Positions 25,122-37,133 are shown, counted from the first letter of the stretch. The stretch: 64,000 nucleotides of DNA from Gnetum montanum (GCA_015680685.1 MNCI01025195.1:68477-132476); one strand, 5' to 3'. Translations and numbers: made by a program. The notes: a model not told the origin generated them from the letters alone.

Positions 25122-26874
25122 TGAAACACCACCAAATTTGGGCTACTATGTTTTGAAAAAAAATTTGTCTAAGTGTCAAGATGAGGTAAATGTTTTCTAA
25201 CTGCAAGGACTATGCCCTCCATTTCACTAGAGCATATTCAGCCTAGTGGAAAATGTAGTTAGCTTCAAAGACAGATTTTGTGCAATTTTGCCTAAGTCTT
25301 AGCGTGAAGCAAGAAGCTACAAATTTTTCTAAGTGTTGGGACTATGCCCTCCATTGCACGAGAGTGTAGTTAGCCTAATAGAGAGTGTAGTCAACACTAG
25401 AGGCTAGTTTTGTAAGTTTTCCTAATTGTCAAGATAGTAGTAGCAAAGCCTGGTTGGCATGGAATAAATAGTTTGGTAGAGACTATGCTTTCCACTACAC
25501 TGGAGCATAGTTAAGCCTAGTTGGGATGGAAGAAATAGTTTGGTAGATTTTCTAAGTGCTGAGACTATGCTCTCCACTACCTAGGAGTGTAGTCAAGCAT
25601 GGTTAACACTGAAGGCTCAATTTTTTACAGTTTTTCTAATTGTTGAGGCTATGCTCTCCACTGCCCTAGAGCATAGTCAACTAGAAGCCACCTTTCTATA
25701 GAAATTTCTCTCTAAGTGCTTAAACTATGCTTGATCCTAGTTGGGTGTGTAGCCAGCCTCCCCTGGAGTGTAGTTAGCACATGACCTAGAATATGTCTAA
25801 GTTTAAGACTATGCTCTCCTCTAGTCCAAAGTGTAGTCAAGCATAAATATGTCAAACAACCTCCATAATGTAGCAACAACATTCACATCAACTCCAACAC
25901 ACCTTCAGCAAGAAACATGCATCTTTTTGGCACCCCCTTTTATCCTAGAATTGTAAGTATGCTCAACACCAATTCACATAGTGGATAGTGTAGTCCTAGA
26001 GTGTAGTCTCCAAACTTGCATTTTTTGCATTTTTTTAGGTACATTGCAACCCTTTTGACACATGAACATGTAGCTAGTAGCATAGTCATGGTATAGTAGT
26101 CTCACAAAGTCCATTGGAGCACAATAGAGCATAACACCATTTACTTTAGTGGAAAGTGTATTTGGTGCAGTGTAGTTCTAATCATTTAATTGCCATGTGG
26201 AAATCGATCTGCATTTTGTGCTATCCCTAGCCCTATAAATACCCCAAACCTCTACGTTTTAAGGGTTGACAAATTTGAATCAAGGTTGGCATTTTGAAAT
26301 TTGGGCATTCCTAAAGCATGTTTGGCATCTAAGTAAGGGAAGACATTTGTACATCACTACAGTCCACCATAATTCTTTGTAGTTCATCATAGTTCATTGC
26401 ACCTTATGGCAACCAACCTAGCAGGCATAGACACTATGGAAAAATCTCTTTCCTTGCGACTAAACACCTTGAGATTGTGACTATGTTGGCTACTATGCCT
26501 ATTGTACACTACATACCTTTCTCACCTCATTTAAGGTTATCTATTCTCAACCCAAGTTAGGGTGGTGCCACTTTTCCTCTCACTTTCTCCCTATGCATTT
26601 TTAGGATTTTATTCACATTCTAGGATTTTACTTGCATTTTTTGCAATTTCTGCATGTAATTGCATGTTGAAACCTTTGTTTTTGGTAGAAACCCTTAACT
26701 AAACTCACCACCATTGACATCATGAATATTGTGCAAACAGTTAGCACTGTTATGAAATTGCATTTCGTAAGTCCTTATTGAATTGACAATACCATTCTAG
26801 ACACCTCGTCTCCACCTCCAACAGGCCCTCACATGGACATAGGGTCAAAGCTACAAACATTTTTGGTCGTTATA
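25122..26874 (+). repeat. Family-2 LTR (old), adjacent to D
   Basis: It starts TGAAACACCACCAAATTTG after CCATT, as C starts TGAAACACCGTGAAAATTGC after CCAT. It ends GGTCGTTATA, and the last 110 bp align to the C LTR end (GTCC..TTGA.TTGACAA.ACCATT, then CCCTC.CA..GA). TATAAATA is at 26234-26241. It does not align with the D 5' LTR between TATA and the common 3' end, and the flanks (AAGAG left of D; GTGGT here) are not a target duplication. It may therefore be from a different element. Confidence 0.6.
25208..25838 (+). repeat. Seven inverted-repeat modules in the LTR U3
   Basis: Modules near 25208, 25339, 25480, 25562, 25647, 25723 and 25806. Each has a left arm like GACTATGCTCTCC and a right arm like AGAGCATAGTC or GAGTGTAGTC; most are preceded by TTCTAAGTGcTgA. 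Spacing is 76-141 bp. The arms equal TACGCTC / GAGCGTA of the E LTR after CpG deamination. Confidence 0.7.
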
Positions 26875-27689
26875 GTGGTAGCTGCATGTTAGGGTCTAGT
26901 CTATCTTCCCTGCATGGTGTTTCTCTCTCTAGAGTACACACAACAGTGTGTGGTAGGCTTGCAGGTGTCAATAAGAGCTAGTAGCATGTAGGAAATGCAT
27001 AGTAGGAAGATGATGATTTTTCTCTCTCCTTGAACAAAAGAAATAGAGAAGTAGGAATACGATAGCACACATAGAAACACATATTAGTGGTTCAAAATGC
27101 AACTACAAATGCACAAGCTCTCTCTCTATAGGATGTGTGATAGTAGTGGTGTAGTGAGTGGCACAAATAGTGCATGGTAGCCTCTCCCAATAGCGGTAGT
27201 CTCTCCTAGTGGATGTAGATGATGGCTAACATGTTTACATGCAAAAGTTAACACAACGATGTTGTAGTCATGGTGGCAAATGCACAAGCACTAACAGTAG
27301 AATTAGTGACCTCTCCTAGCTTTGTAGTCTACCTCAATGACATAGTTAATGGTGGACATTCTTTATTTCATCTCTTCTCTAAACTACAATGGGCAATCCT
27401 CCTCTCTCACATTGCAAAAAGTTGTGGTAGGTGAGTGATGGATAGTGGGGGTTTCCCTCTATCTCTTCCTCATGGTAGTAGCAACTATGGTAGAAAGGCA
27501 ACACCTCCCTATGGTAGGGATGATCCCCCTTTCACTCTCCTTCTTTAGGCAATGGTTGTAGTTTTCTTACCTAGTAGTGGGTACCACCAGTAGTGATGGA
27601 CCAATGACATCAACATGACAAAGGAATATTTATATCTTTTAGTTACTTATTATATTTTCGAATTCAAGATAATCATGCAATTTAAATTC
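26875..27689. other. Unclassified DNA with CT/GA-rich stretches
   Basis: Contains ACACACAACAGTGTGTGG (inverted), several CTCTCTCT runs and many TAGTGG words. No reading frame or known element end is recognised. It lies between the family-2 LTR and the broken integrase of G. Confidence 0.35.
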
Positions 27690-29110
27690 CCCATATATCA
27701 AAGAGCTTTAGTGGCTATATCCAATGTTTTGGCCCTTCATTTCTTGTTGTGATTCCTCCATCTCTTTTTTATCTTTCACAAGATTATGCAAAGTTGTGGG
27801 AATCTCTACATAAGGTAGGCCAAAAGTAGCTTACCATCATTAGTTTTAGTGTCATTTTATGCCTTGCATAGTCACCATCACATGGGCCTTTATGAGCATC
27901 CTGTAGAACTCATTGTTGATTGCATTCTAGAACACACTATCTAACTAGCCCATATGCATAAATATTGTATATATTTCTATTGATTTCCATGTATCTTTTT
28001 ACCTTATGAAGGAATTATTCTTTTTTCTTCTTGTTTCACTTAGTAGGAAGCTCCTATGTTGTCAAATAAGCTAGATAATCATCTATCCATGGCTTTCTTG
28101 TTGAGTTGATAACCATCATTATCTTAGTAAATAAATTTTAATTAGGGAATTGATGAGATAATGGTTCTTCATGATCTTGGGAATTCCATCTTAGCCTTGA
28201 TAAGTGATTAGCTAAACATTTTTTTATGCCCTTATTGTCAATCATTATGATGTCAAATTCTTGCAAAATTACAAGCCATCGAATCACTCAAGGACTAACT
28301 GCCAACTTGTTCATGAGAAAATAGATTGTACTAAGATCGATATGGATATAAATTTAATACTTGAGCACATAATGTCAAAACTTCACAAGGGCATACACTA
28401 TGAAGATGAGCTCATTTTCTATTATGATGTAGTTTAGTTGTACACTAGTGATGCTTCTGCTAGCATAGTGTATGTAATAGGATCTTTTCTAATCATCTAG
28501 TTGCATCAATACTACACCAAGTGTGTAGCTGGAGGCATCTATCATAATGTAAAAGGGATTAGACCAATCTAGGGCTTGAAGGATTGATATCTCAATTAAC
28601 TTCTATTTTAGGGTTTTCAAGACCTTTTCACAAGACTCTATCCATTCGAAGGATGCATCATTCTTAGTGAGTTCTACTAGTGATTTTGCAATCTTGGAGA
28701 AATTCTTTATGAACCTTTGATAGTATCCCGTATGACCTAAGAATTATGTAACCTCTTTCACTATATGTGGCATTTGAGTGATGTTTTGATAACTAATTAC
28801 TCTTATCTTATTAGGGTTCACTTTGATTCCTTTTTGTGAAATTCTGTGTCCCAACATGATCCCATACTAGACCATGAGGTGACTTTTTTACCAATTAAGC
28901 TTGAGATTTGTCTCCATGAATCACTTTAATTCCTACTCTAATTGTTCTAGTGCTTTCATGAAATCTAGAAAATTATAGTACTCATGTCCTACAATAGTAT
29001 CTAGGACCTGGTCAACAAAAAGTAAGGAAAAATGATCCTTGAATGTAGTATACCTCAATAGTCAAAAATCAATGCATACTCTCCACTTGTCCTCCTTCTT
29101 TGAAAATATT
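27690..29110 (-). pseudogene. pol: G pol, part 2: RT to integrase
   Basis: Minus-strand remnant homologous to T1 1120-2720. RT fragment KKEDKWRVCIDF, TTFKDHFSL and FVDQVLDTIV (near 29090-29000). Then an internal deletion removes the catalytic palm: EYYNFLD runs directly into FMKALEQLE, so there is no YxDD. RNase H is recognised by ALDWSNPFYIMIDASSYTLG and NYIIIENELI. The post-RNase H motif is LANHLSRL. The integrase zinc region is recognised by LQDAHKGPCDGD and FWPTLCRDSHNF. Similarity ends after LFDIWGI, the first residues of the integrase core. Numerous TAG stops. Confidence 0.82.
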
Positions 29111-29943
29111 TGATGAGTGGTGAGTATATCCTATGCCCAACCATATGAATCACTAGTGTTTACTTAGTGATTTGGTCAAATTCCATAAACTTTAGTTCTC
29201 TAAGTACACTAGGTTCTAAGAGGTGAAACTAACCATTGCAATCATTGTCTTCCTAATTTCACTTGTGAAGTTCAAGAATATGGTTAACTATAACTGAGGC
29301 ATATGATTTTTATCATTTTCTCTTTTATGTTCTAAGTTGCCTAAGAATAAAGAATAAAGAATAAAGTAATCTAATGTTTAATTAATCTAATAACTAGCTA
29401 TCACTTAACTAATCCTAACATAAGCATCCATTCCCACTTGTTGTACATATCCTAAACACATATAGCACTACTGGGTTATCAAAAGTTAAGTGTTACTAAG
29501 ATTACCAAGCATTAGATGTATGCTCAAAGTGGCCATACTTATGTTTGCTATTTAATCATTATCAGTTAATTAATCACTGAATTACTTAAAAACATTAAAG
29601 TAAATTACTTGAATATTAAATGCATAAGTAAACAATTAATCTAATCCAAGTGATACAAGGTTTATCAAAAAAGCTTATCTTTATTAGCATCTATATTGAA
29701 GTGCTTAGTACAATAGTGTTCAAACAAAGATCTGTATACTCTTTGACTCCTATTGTGGGTACTCAAAAAATATTTTAACTTTTAAGTGGAAAAATTACAA
29801 AATTTTCACTATAACTATGAAACGTTTTGCCATAAATGTGATAGGTAGGCACACATTTATAAGTGAAATAGGGTGCTCCATTGATAGGTACACATCAATC
29901 AGTCAAACCATGCATTAACATGGCCAAACAATGTAACTCATCA
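29111..29943 (-). repeat. 3' LTR of F
   Basis: 833 bp; read on the minus strand it starts TGATGAGTTACATTG and ends CCACTCATCA. The PPT (minus strand CATGGGGTTA) is at 29944-29953. Confidence 0.88.
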
Positions 29944-30129
29944 TAACCCCATGATTGAATGAAAACTCATCCTCAATTTCTTTACAAAATTTGGAAAGGT
30001 ATGGAATTATTCATTGACTATAGATAAACAAAACAAACCCAAAAAACAAATAAGTTCCTAGGTGTACAATTTTACAATCATTACAAAATTTTGGTGTTTA
30101 GGATAACAAAATTGAACACTAGAACAAAA

Positions 30130-32760
30130 TTAACAAACACAACTCCTTGAATGGCATGATGATGGTGAAGAATTTTAAATGGTCCAAGGTAGTGGAGGTT
30201 ACTAAGGTTTTGAAGGATCTTGTACTACTTCAGAAGCATGTGGTGATTGAGGTGGCTATTGTGGTTGTCCTATAGTGGCTGTAACTTTTGATTGAAGAAG
30301 AGGTGTCGAATAGTTCTTTCATCTTCTCCTCCTTACTCTAGAGATCATTCACAGTCCACACTGCATCACCAATGTGGGCTAGAATGGGAATATCCCATGG
30401 AAATGGCATTGTAAAAAATAGCTCCTTCACACTCATGAGCCATGCAATAAACTATTTATGTTCAATTTTGAATGCTATGAGTGCATTCTATAGCCCCTAG
30501 TAATCATTCATCCTTTCGGCTAGGTTATTAGTAGTTGATCTTTTATCAGTGAACTTTGCCCCAAGAACCTTGAGTTCTACATTTGCAATCTCTAACTTCT
30601 GCTTGGTCTCTTTATAGTTCTTAAGCTTTTCCTCATACAATACGTATGAGCTAGCCACTTTTTTCTCCAATTTGAACCACAACCTTCCAGCAATCAATAT
30701 CACTAGGTTTGCATATTGGAGATTGACAAGCTCCATGTATTCATTCACCTCGTCGATCTATAGCTCCTTCATGTGGATTTCTACCTTGTTGTATGCATTC
30801 AGCCCATCAAATATAGGTTGCCAAACATCACCTCCTTATTGGAGCTACTAGAGGGCCTCATTTAATTTTACCTTCACCAATTGAATTTTCTTCTCATTAA
30901 CTTCTTTCTATAGACCAAACTGATCTCTGTAATGGTGCATAACTCTCTTAAATTTGAGAGCTTTATTCTTCCATGTAACTATCTTTATTACAAATTTTTG
31001 GCAAAGGTCATAAACTTCCTCCATGGAGAGGTTTCTATTTTCTACTACCAATCTTCTCAATTCATTATTCACCTTGGCTAAGTGCTCTTACTGTTAATGG
31101 ATAAAATCTTTCATATACTACTTTTGCACATCAACATTCTTTAGATGATGATTCTATGTGGTCAAGATCTCATTCTCACAATGAGTTTGGACCAAGTCCT
31201 TCTAGATGTTGCATGTTGTGGCATTGGCCAAGGACTAGTCAAAGACTACCAACTCCTTGACATCCTCAACCTCTTTGAGTCTTTTTAAAAGCTATTGAAA
31301 ATCTTCATCATGTGTTAGTGTTGGGTTGAGTAATGCAAGATTAGCATGGCAGATTCTTAAATTGGCAACTTTTGCAGCCAAGTGTTGGTTTTGTGATGTA
31401 ACTATTTTAAGTTTCCGTGTAAGGATAATAAATTTTCCCCTTACCTCAAGCAACTCTGATTAGGTTATAGTTATGGTATCTAGAAGATCAAAGACATCTA
31501 GAATTGGTTGTCTAGTTTCCACCAATCAATCCAGAAATTCCTCATGCTAAGCTATACTTAATCTACCACTAATGGTTATTATGGATGTTTTTACATCTCT
31601 TAGTGTAGAAACATCTGGTAGAAATTCTATAGGTGCATTCAACACTTTGGTAATTCTATCAACAACTACTTCAAGCATTGTCTCCTTCCCATTGTGCTAC
31701 ATCACTAAGATGGTTGCCCTCCTCACCCTCCTCCAAATTCACAAAAAAGGTAGTGAAATTCCTAGAGATGTCTAGGAATTACTATTGTTATGAGAGAGAT
31801 ACTGTTATCTCTTGGGTACTAAGATTTGATCTTGTGGGTACTTGCATTCTTTGGGTAGAGAAAATTGGCTTGCACGTTCCATTTAACTTATGGTTTGAGC
31901 CACTTCATTGAGGTGTATCATTGTTGATCTATACATAGATGGCTCACCACTACTTGTTCCTCCTTTTTCCTATTGCTATTATAAGAGTTACTCTTGGAGT
32001 TTGCGCATGCACTCAATGGTATCAAAAGCCTCCAACATTGTTTCATGAGTGGGTGGTAAAGGTGGTTGTTGCTGCTCTTATTCTTGAATAACTTTGGCAG
32101 GTACCTTGTCCTTCATTATTTTAACCTAGGAGGTGGTTGGAGCTTGACAGATAGCTTTATGTGTATAGCATGCTATGCCTTCCCTATTGCACAGGTTTTT
32201 GATGAGGCATGGAAAAGAGATTTCCTTCCCTACATGTTCATTTTTCTTAAAGTGCTTCTCTATCCCAAGATAGATCAACTGTGGAAGATTGATCAAGAAT
32301 ATATCGCTAAGAGCACCACATGCATTGGTGGAGAAAGCTATGATTTTTCTTAGCCTCACCATTGGATTTAGGTGAAAGGACACAATCTTAAAGTTTTCAT
32401 GCTTTCTTTTGGTAAGTGCACCAAACTTCTTACAGTCTACTCCATAGAACCATTGCATCCATTCTTTCTTGACACCAAGATCTACCTACATTGGAATCTT
32501 AGCAAGGTTGGCCCAAGTTTTTGGCGACCCAAGGGCCTTTAAAACTTCTTTCAATGAGTAGGACACTGAAATGTCTTTAATTTTCACTGTTGAGCAAGCC
32601 TACCAATTATTCCAAAAACAATGTATCCCTCCCATGTATCACTTCCAATTGGAATTGATGATGGGCCACATGGAAGAAGTTTGTGAGTAAGCTTTGAATT
32701 TTGGGGGTGCAAAATCCAAAAGGATCCAAGTTTTAACACTTGAACCACATATTTCTGGAC
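30130..32760 (-). pseudogene. aORF remnant of F
   Basis: Homologue of the T1 aORF. The plant-transposon-protein-like part is open from 32458 to 32126 (FSTNACGALSDIFLINLPQL, then ISFPCLIKNLC), parallel to T1 6400-6590. The coiled-coil part contains NEYMELVNLQYANLVIL (start 30748) and LEIANVELKVLGAKF, parallel to T1 8000-8200. The tail matches T1 PWDVSIGAHI (here PWDIPILAHIGDAVW). Several frameshifts and TAG stops occur. The N-terminal basic segment is missing, and the remnant abuts the gag fragment. Confidence 0.65.
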
Positions 32761-32949
32761 CTCATTGTTTGTGATCTACTTGAGGTAGTAGAGTTAGTGA
32801 AATGAGAATCCCCAGAGAAGGGATCATCACTATCCTTTTGATACAATAAGAACAAAGGATTGTTGAATTGTTTCCCCTCTGTAGCTTCATAGTTATTCTC
32901 TCATTTTTGATTGATTTTGTATTATGCTTTAGTGGGATGATAATCCCTA

Positions 32950-33248
32950 GAGTCATGATCCGACATACTACACTTAGCATGGAGCCCCTACATGCCCAAC
33001 CTCATAAGAGTTTGTTGGAGCATCATAGGAAATGATTAATCAAGTGACAATACAATGTTGCCCTTCATATCCCTCCATTGCATTTGGTCATCTTGATGTA
33101 GGACAAAGGTGAAGTTAGGAACACACTCATTGATATGAGTATATAGCACTTGACATTTTTGGGGCACTGGTTGATTTGATTGTTCATTCTGTTGATTGGA
33201 TGTATGCTTGAATTTTGGTAGAGAATCATCTTTATGAGAAGAAGACAT
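32950..33248 (-). pseudogene. gag: gag 5' fragment of F
   Basis: Starts at ATG 33248 (MSSSHKDDSLPKFKH) and continues to NFTFVLHQDDQMQWRDMKG, similar to G gag at 51912-51780 (PNFTFIFRQDAQLRWRDIQD). Only the first third of gag is left; the rest of gag and all of pol are deleted. Confidence 0.6.
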
Positions 33249-33380
33249 TTTGCATTAAAAGGAAAACCAATGTACTTTTTAAAATTATTATTAGTTAGAA
33301 TAATTATGACTTTAAGGTTTGATCCAACAATGTTGAATAATTTTCACTAAGTCCTAGATAGTGCATGTATTAATCTAAAG

Positions 33381-33398
33381 TCCCTAGTAATGACATCA
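33381..33398 (-). other. Decayed tRNA-Asp-type primer site of F
   Basis: On the plus strand TCCCTAGTAATGACATCA; compared with the B site TCCCCAGCAACGGTGCCA, 11 of 18 positions match and six of the seven differences are in the direction C to T or G to A. Confidence 0.6.
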
Positions 33399-33399
33399 A

Positions 33400-34233
33400 T
33401 GATGAGTGATGAGTATACCCTACACCCAACCATAAAAATCACTAATGTTCACTTAGTAATCTAGTTGAATTCCATAGACTTTAGTTCTCTAAGTACACTA
33501 GGTTCTAGGAGGTGAATCTAACTATTACAATCATTGTCTTCCCAATTTCACTTGTGAAGTTCAAGGATATGGTTAAGTGTAATTGAGATGTATGATTTTT
33601 TATCATTTTCTCTTTTATGTTCTAAGTCGCCTAAGAATAAATAATAAAGTAATCTAATATTTAACTAATCTAATATCTAACTATCACTTAACTAATCCTA
33701 ACATAAGCATCTATTCCTCCTTTTTGTACACATCATGAACACATATAGTGCTATTGGGTTACCAAATGTTAAGCATTACTAGGATTATGAAGCATTAGAC
33801 AAATGCTTGAAGTGGTCGTACTTATGTTTTGCTATTTAACTGCTATTAGTTAATTAATTACTTAAAAACATCAAAGTAAAATACTTAAATATTAAATGCA
33901 TAAGTAAATAATAAATCTAATCCAAGTGCTACAAGGTTTATTAGAAAAGCTCATCTTTATTAATATCCATACTGAAGTGCTCAAGTACAATAGTGCTCGA
34001 ATAAAGATCCATATACTCTTTGACTCCTACTATGGGCACTCAAAAAATATTCTAACTTTCAAGTAAAAAAATGTAAGATCATCACTACAACTATGAAAAA
34101 TTATGCCACAAATGTAATGGGTAGGCACACATTTATAGGCCAAATAGGATGCCCTCTCAATGAATAGATGTTAATGGGTCAAACCCTACATTGATGGCAT
34201 CCCATTAATGTAGCCCAATAATGTGACTCATCA
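33400..34233 (-). repeat. 5' LTR of F
   Basis: 834 bp; on the minus strand it begins TGATGAGTCACATTATTG and ends CACTCATCA, one base before the primer site. Alignable with 29111-29943 throughout. Confidence 0.88.
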
Positions 34234-34238
34234 CTATT

Positions 34239-35563
34239 ACTAAAGGATTAATCCATTCACTATCTATGATAGGATAGATGAATCTTGCCTTTAGTAATTT
34301 CTTCAACTCCTACTTGACTACTTCTTTCAATTTGGGATTGAGCCTTCTTTGAGGCTAGCATCATGGTTTCACCACTAGATTATTATATATCCAATGTTGA
34401 CAAGTTATTGGATCAATACCTATGAACTCATCATAAGACCACGTGAACATTAATGGCCACTTGTTAACGACTTTTAATTACTTCTTTTTTTATCTTAATT
34501 CAAATTGGCATTTATTATTACAGAGTTTTTGTTGTTTAAGAAAGCATACTCTAATGTTGCTAGTTAAGGCTTCATTTCTAATGACTCTGGCTTTACAATA
34601 TATGGAATCTCTAATTATCCCCAATATGTTTCTTCTTCTTGATATTCTCATGAATAGGGATTCCTTTTCCTTAAGTACTCTAGTCTATCAATTTCTTCTA
34701 TGTAGACACTTAATGTTTGATCAGTTGGTTCCATGTATTAATTTGATCTTATTTCTAAATTTGTAACCAGTCATTAGGTGCCTTCTTGTTGGGTTCCTAT
34801 CACATAAAATCACTTCTACACACACATTTCTTCTACACATTTATTACATGCTATAGTCTCTTCTTGTGTAATTTTCCATATCTTCTACACACAACTACAC
34901 CTATTATTATTGTATGTGATACATAGAACTCTACATATTTAAATGATGCTAACTTGATTTTTCTTGGAGATTTTCAAGGACAAATCTCAAATACCAAGCT
35001 TAGCATCAATAGTTCTAAGCCAAGATCTTCACATTATGATTGGGAATTCTTCCCTGTTCTTACCCACATGAATAACTAGAAAATCTACTAGATAGGACCA
35101 ACCATTGATGGTGATGATCACATCATCCACTTGTCCAAATGAAACTATGATAGACTGGTGTACAAGCTCTAGTTGTATGCTACTCTTCTTTAATGGAGGT
35201 AGATTCTAGGCCTTGTACATATCTTGAGAGATTAGGTTCACTTCTAATCCAAAATCTAGTAGAGCCTTGGATGGTTTTTGCCTTGCTACTTGGAGGTACA
35301 CCCAGGAACTTCTTGGATCTATTCATTTCTAGGAAAGTGCTCCTACCTTAATCTAGTGGGTGATGGTTTACATTAGCATGATATTCATCATGTTTGTAGT
35401 TGACAACATTGGAAGCTTGTTGCTTTGAGGAGGATTGGTTGTGAATGAAGTGGAAGTAGATGTGTTCCCCATTTGTCACACCTTCTCTGGACTCATTTAG
35501 AAGAATAGTCATTTCCTTGATTGTGGTTCATGTGTAATAACTTCCTCCTGCATATTAACCAGC
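34239..35563 (-). pseudogene. pol: G pol, part 1: protease and RT N-terminus
   Basis: Minus strand. Protease region near 35270-35050 with ALLDFGLEVNLISQDMYKA (catalytic D kept, next residues FG instead of T/S-G), then INGWSYLVDFLVIHVG, parallel to T1 100-300. Towards 34300 comes the RT lead-in: YDEFIGIDPITCQHWIYN, then QRRLNPKLKEVVKQELKKLL and ARFIYPI, then WINPLV. The frame is broken by F at 34233 and resumes at 29110. The right border is the CTAGT target site of C. Confidence 0.8.
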
Positions 35564-35739
35564 CTAGTTGAAACACCGTGAAAATTGCGAGTCGGCCTCA
35601 GGCAAAGATTCGTGATTCAGGTGAGGGCACATGTCAGAATTCCAGAAGGGAGAACAAGGCAGGGCAAGGCAAGGAGGCACACGGCATCAAGGCTTCGGCT
35701 TCCTTTTGCGGATTTCTTATCTTACTATGTTTTCCGCAT

Positions 35740-36168
35740 TTACGCTATAGCACACAACATAGCGTAATGACGCTTTGCGTAACATAGTCCGATGTTCAAA
35801 GGTAGCTTACCTCAGCAGCTTTGGCAAAGCCTAAGGCCTAAACAGCGTAATATGTGACCTCTTCTGTATTTTCGCTAAGTCTTTTGTCCAAGGCCGAGTT
35901 TACGTTCAGTACGCACGGCAGCGTAATGAGCATCGAAAAAGTCAAAGAGAGATCAACGACACACAGTAGATTGGCACTTTTCTTTTTACATATTGGTCAC
36001 CTTACGCCCTTTACACAATGTAGTGTGTGTCAGTGTAAGTCATCATCAAAATAATCATTGCTTACGCTTCACTACGCACGGTAGCGTAAACGAGCGTAAA
36101 TCAGCTTGAATCTATTGTCTTCATGCTTTATTACGCTCTTGTACGTGACACAATGTGTGCGAGCGTAA
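35740..36168 (+). promoter_or_regulatory. Array of TTACGC...GCGTAA inverted repeats in C U3
   Basis: Modules include TTACGCTAT/ATAGCGTAA (35740-35748 and 35759-35767, perfect 9-bp arms), 35899-35926, 36002-36040 (decayed), 36062-36099, and TTACGCTC/GAGCGTAA (36131-36138 and 36161-36168, perfect 8-bp arms). All lie upstream of TATA. A role as protein-binding or transcriptional elements is inferred. Confidence 0.65.
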
Positions 36169-36216
36169 TCTAGCCCAAAAGCAACAGAGACATGCCTGAC
36201 CCACATTTGTCACTCA

Positions 36217-36250
36217 TACGCACAATACGCAAATGCGCGTATTGTGCGTA
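36217..36250 (+). promoter_or_regulatory. Perfect 14-bp hairpin, 100 bp upstream of TATA
   Basis: Arms TACGCACAATACGC and GCGTATTGTGCGTA with a 6-nt loop. The same hairpin occurs at 48633-48666 in the 3' LTR (one decayed pair) and at 63717-63748 in E with a compensated base-pair change. Confidence 0.8.
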
Positions 36251-36349
36251 GATATGGATTTCAACACAAGGATGGTCAAGTCAGCGATCTTCCAAAAAGT
36301 TTGAAACACGTGTCATCATAGCTGTGCCTTCTCCACATATCGTCAAACC

Positions 36350-36356
36350 TATAAAT
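36350..36356 (+). promoter_or_regulatory. TATA box of C 5' LTR
   Basis: TATAAAT in the context AAACCTATAAATGTCC, repeated at 48766-48772 in the 3' LTR and as CCTATAAATACC at 63846 in E. Confidence 0.75.
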
Positions 36357-37115
36357 GTCCCAGTTGGTGAAGAAAAATGAAGAGGCAACCAAACAACAAC
36401 GAAAAGGACAATAATAGAGAGACAGAGACAAGAGACACTTGGCTTGAGCATTGGCAGTAAGAGCGATTACCCCTTTGGTGAAGACACAACTTTTTTCCAT
36501 TGGCGATTATCAGCAGTTCCGAGAAAAGGGCTATCCAAGGCAAAAGGAGCAGATCAGAGATCCAGAGATCATATGGTGTGGTTTATGAGTTTCTATTGAG
36601 CAAAAGTAGTTGATCGATAGACGGCAGAACTTGACCTTCCTTGCATCCCTTCTCCGGCCTACAAGGTAGATCGGATTCTATTCTGCACTTCTGCTCAGAT
36701 AGTTTGCTTGTTTCTTGTTGCTTTGTGTTTTCTCTATACAAAAAAATCGGGGTCTCCCCAGTGTAACTTGAATATACAAAATACTTATTTTCCCGGGTCA
36801 AACCATAGATCTTGTAATCACGTGTTTCTCTCGTGTCTGATTCTTGTTGCCGTGTTAATGCTGTCACCATCGTTACCATTCATCTACATCGCTTTTCTCT
36901 CATTTCGTGAATCGTTGAATCAGATCGTTCCACAAAATATTCATAATCTTCATCGGTTTACTGATTAGTAAGTCCCTGTTTGATTGACAAGACCATTTAG
37001 GGCGCCACGGATTCGTTTTTCCAACATAGCCCTCGCACAGATCCATGGTTAAAACTGTGTACGCGGATTTTGTTTGGTATTCCAACTGCTGACATTTTCT
37101 GTCGTTACATTTTTC

Positions 37116-37133
37116 TGGCGCTAGAAGGAGGGC
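37116..37133 (+). other. Primer binding site of C
   Basis: TGGCGCTAGAAGGAGGGC, 6 bp after the LTR end, starting with the TGG that pairs with tRNA CCA. I cannot name the tRNA. The same site follows the second LTR (from 49532). Confidence 0.75.

Larger units (their letters stand above)
29111..34233 (-). mobile_element. F: complete family-1 element without pol
   Basis: 5123 bp bounded by two alignable LTRs, with flanking ATATT (29106-29110) and CTATT (34234-34238), a 4-of-5 target duplication. Internally it has a primer site, a short gag 5' remnant and an aORF remnant, but no PR, RT or integrase. It is inserted in the RT of G. It could only have moved with enzymes supplied by another copy. Confidence 0.85.
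35569..37109 (+). repeat. 5' LTR of C
   Basis: 1541 bp, TG...CA ends. U3 carries TACGC/GCGTA inverted repeats; TATAAAT is at 36350-36356; U5 ends TCTGTCGTTACA. Minus-strand ORFs in the LTR (36276-36500, 36583-36879) recur in the other LTR and are not genes. Confidence 0.93.

Noticed and set aside
21213-25838. Possible CRISPR-like or host satellite array
   Set aside because: Units are too diverged and of unequal spacing, there are no unique spacers between identical repeats, and the context is a plant LTR element.
26875-27689. Microsatellite-rich host gene fragment
   Set aside because: CT-rich runs and inverted ACACAC/GTGTGT only; no exon-like open frame.
36276-36879. Minus-strand ORFs of 74 and 98 codons, repeated at 48765-49295
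   Set aside because: They lie in U3/U5 of the C LTRs and recur only because the LTR is duplicated; no family resemblance.
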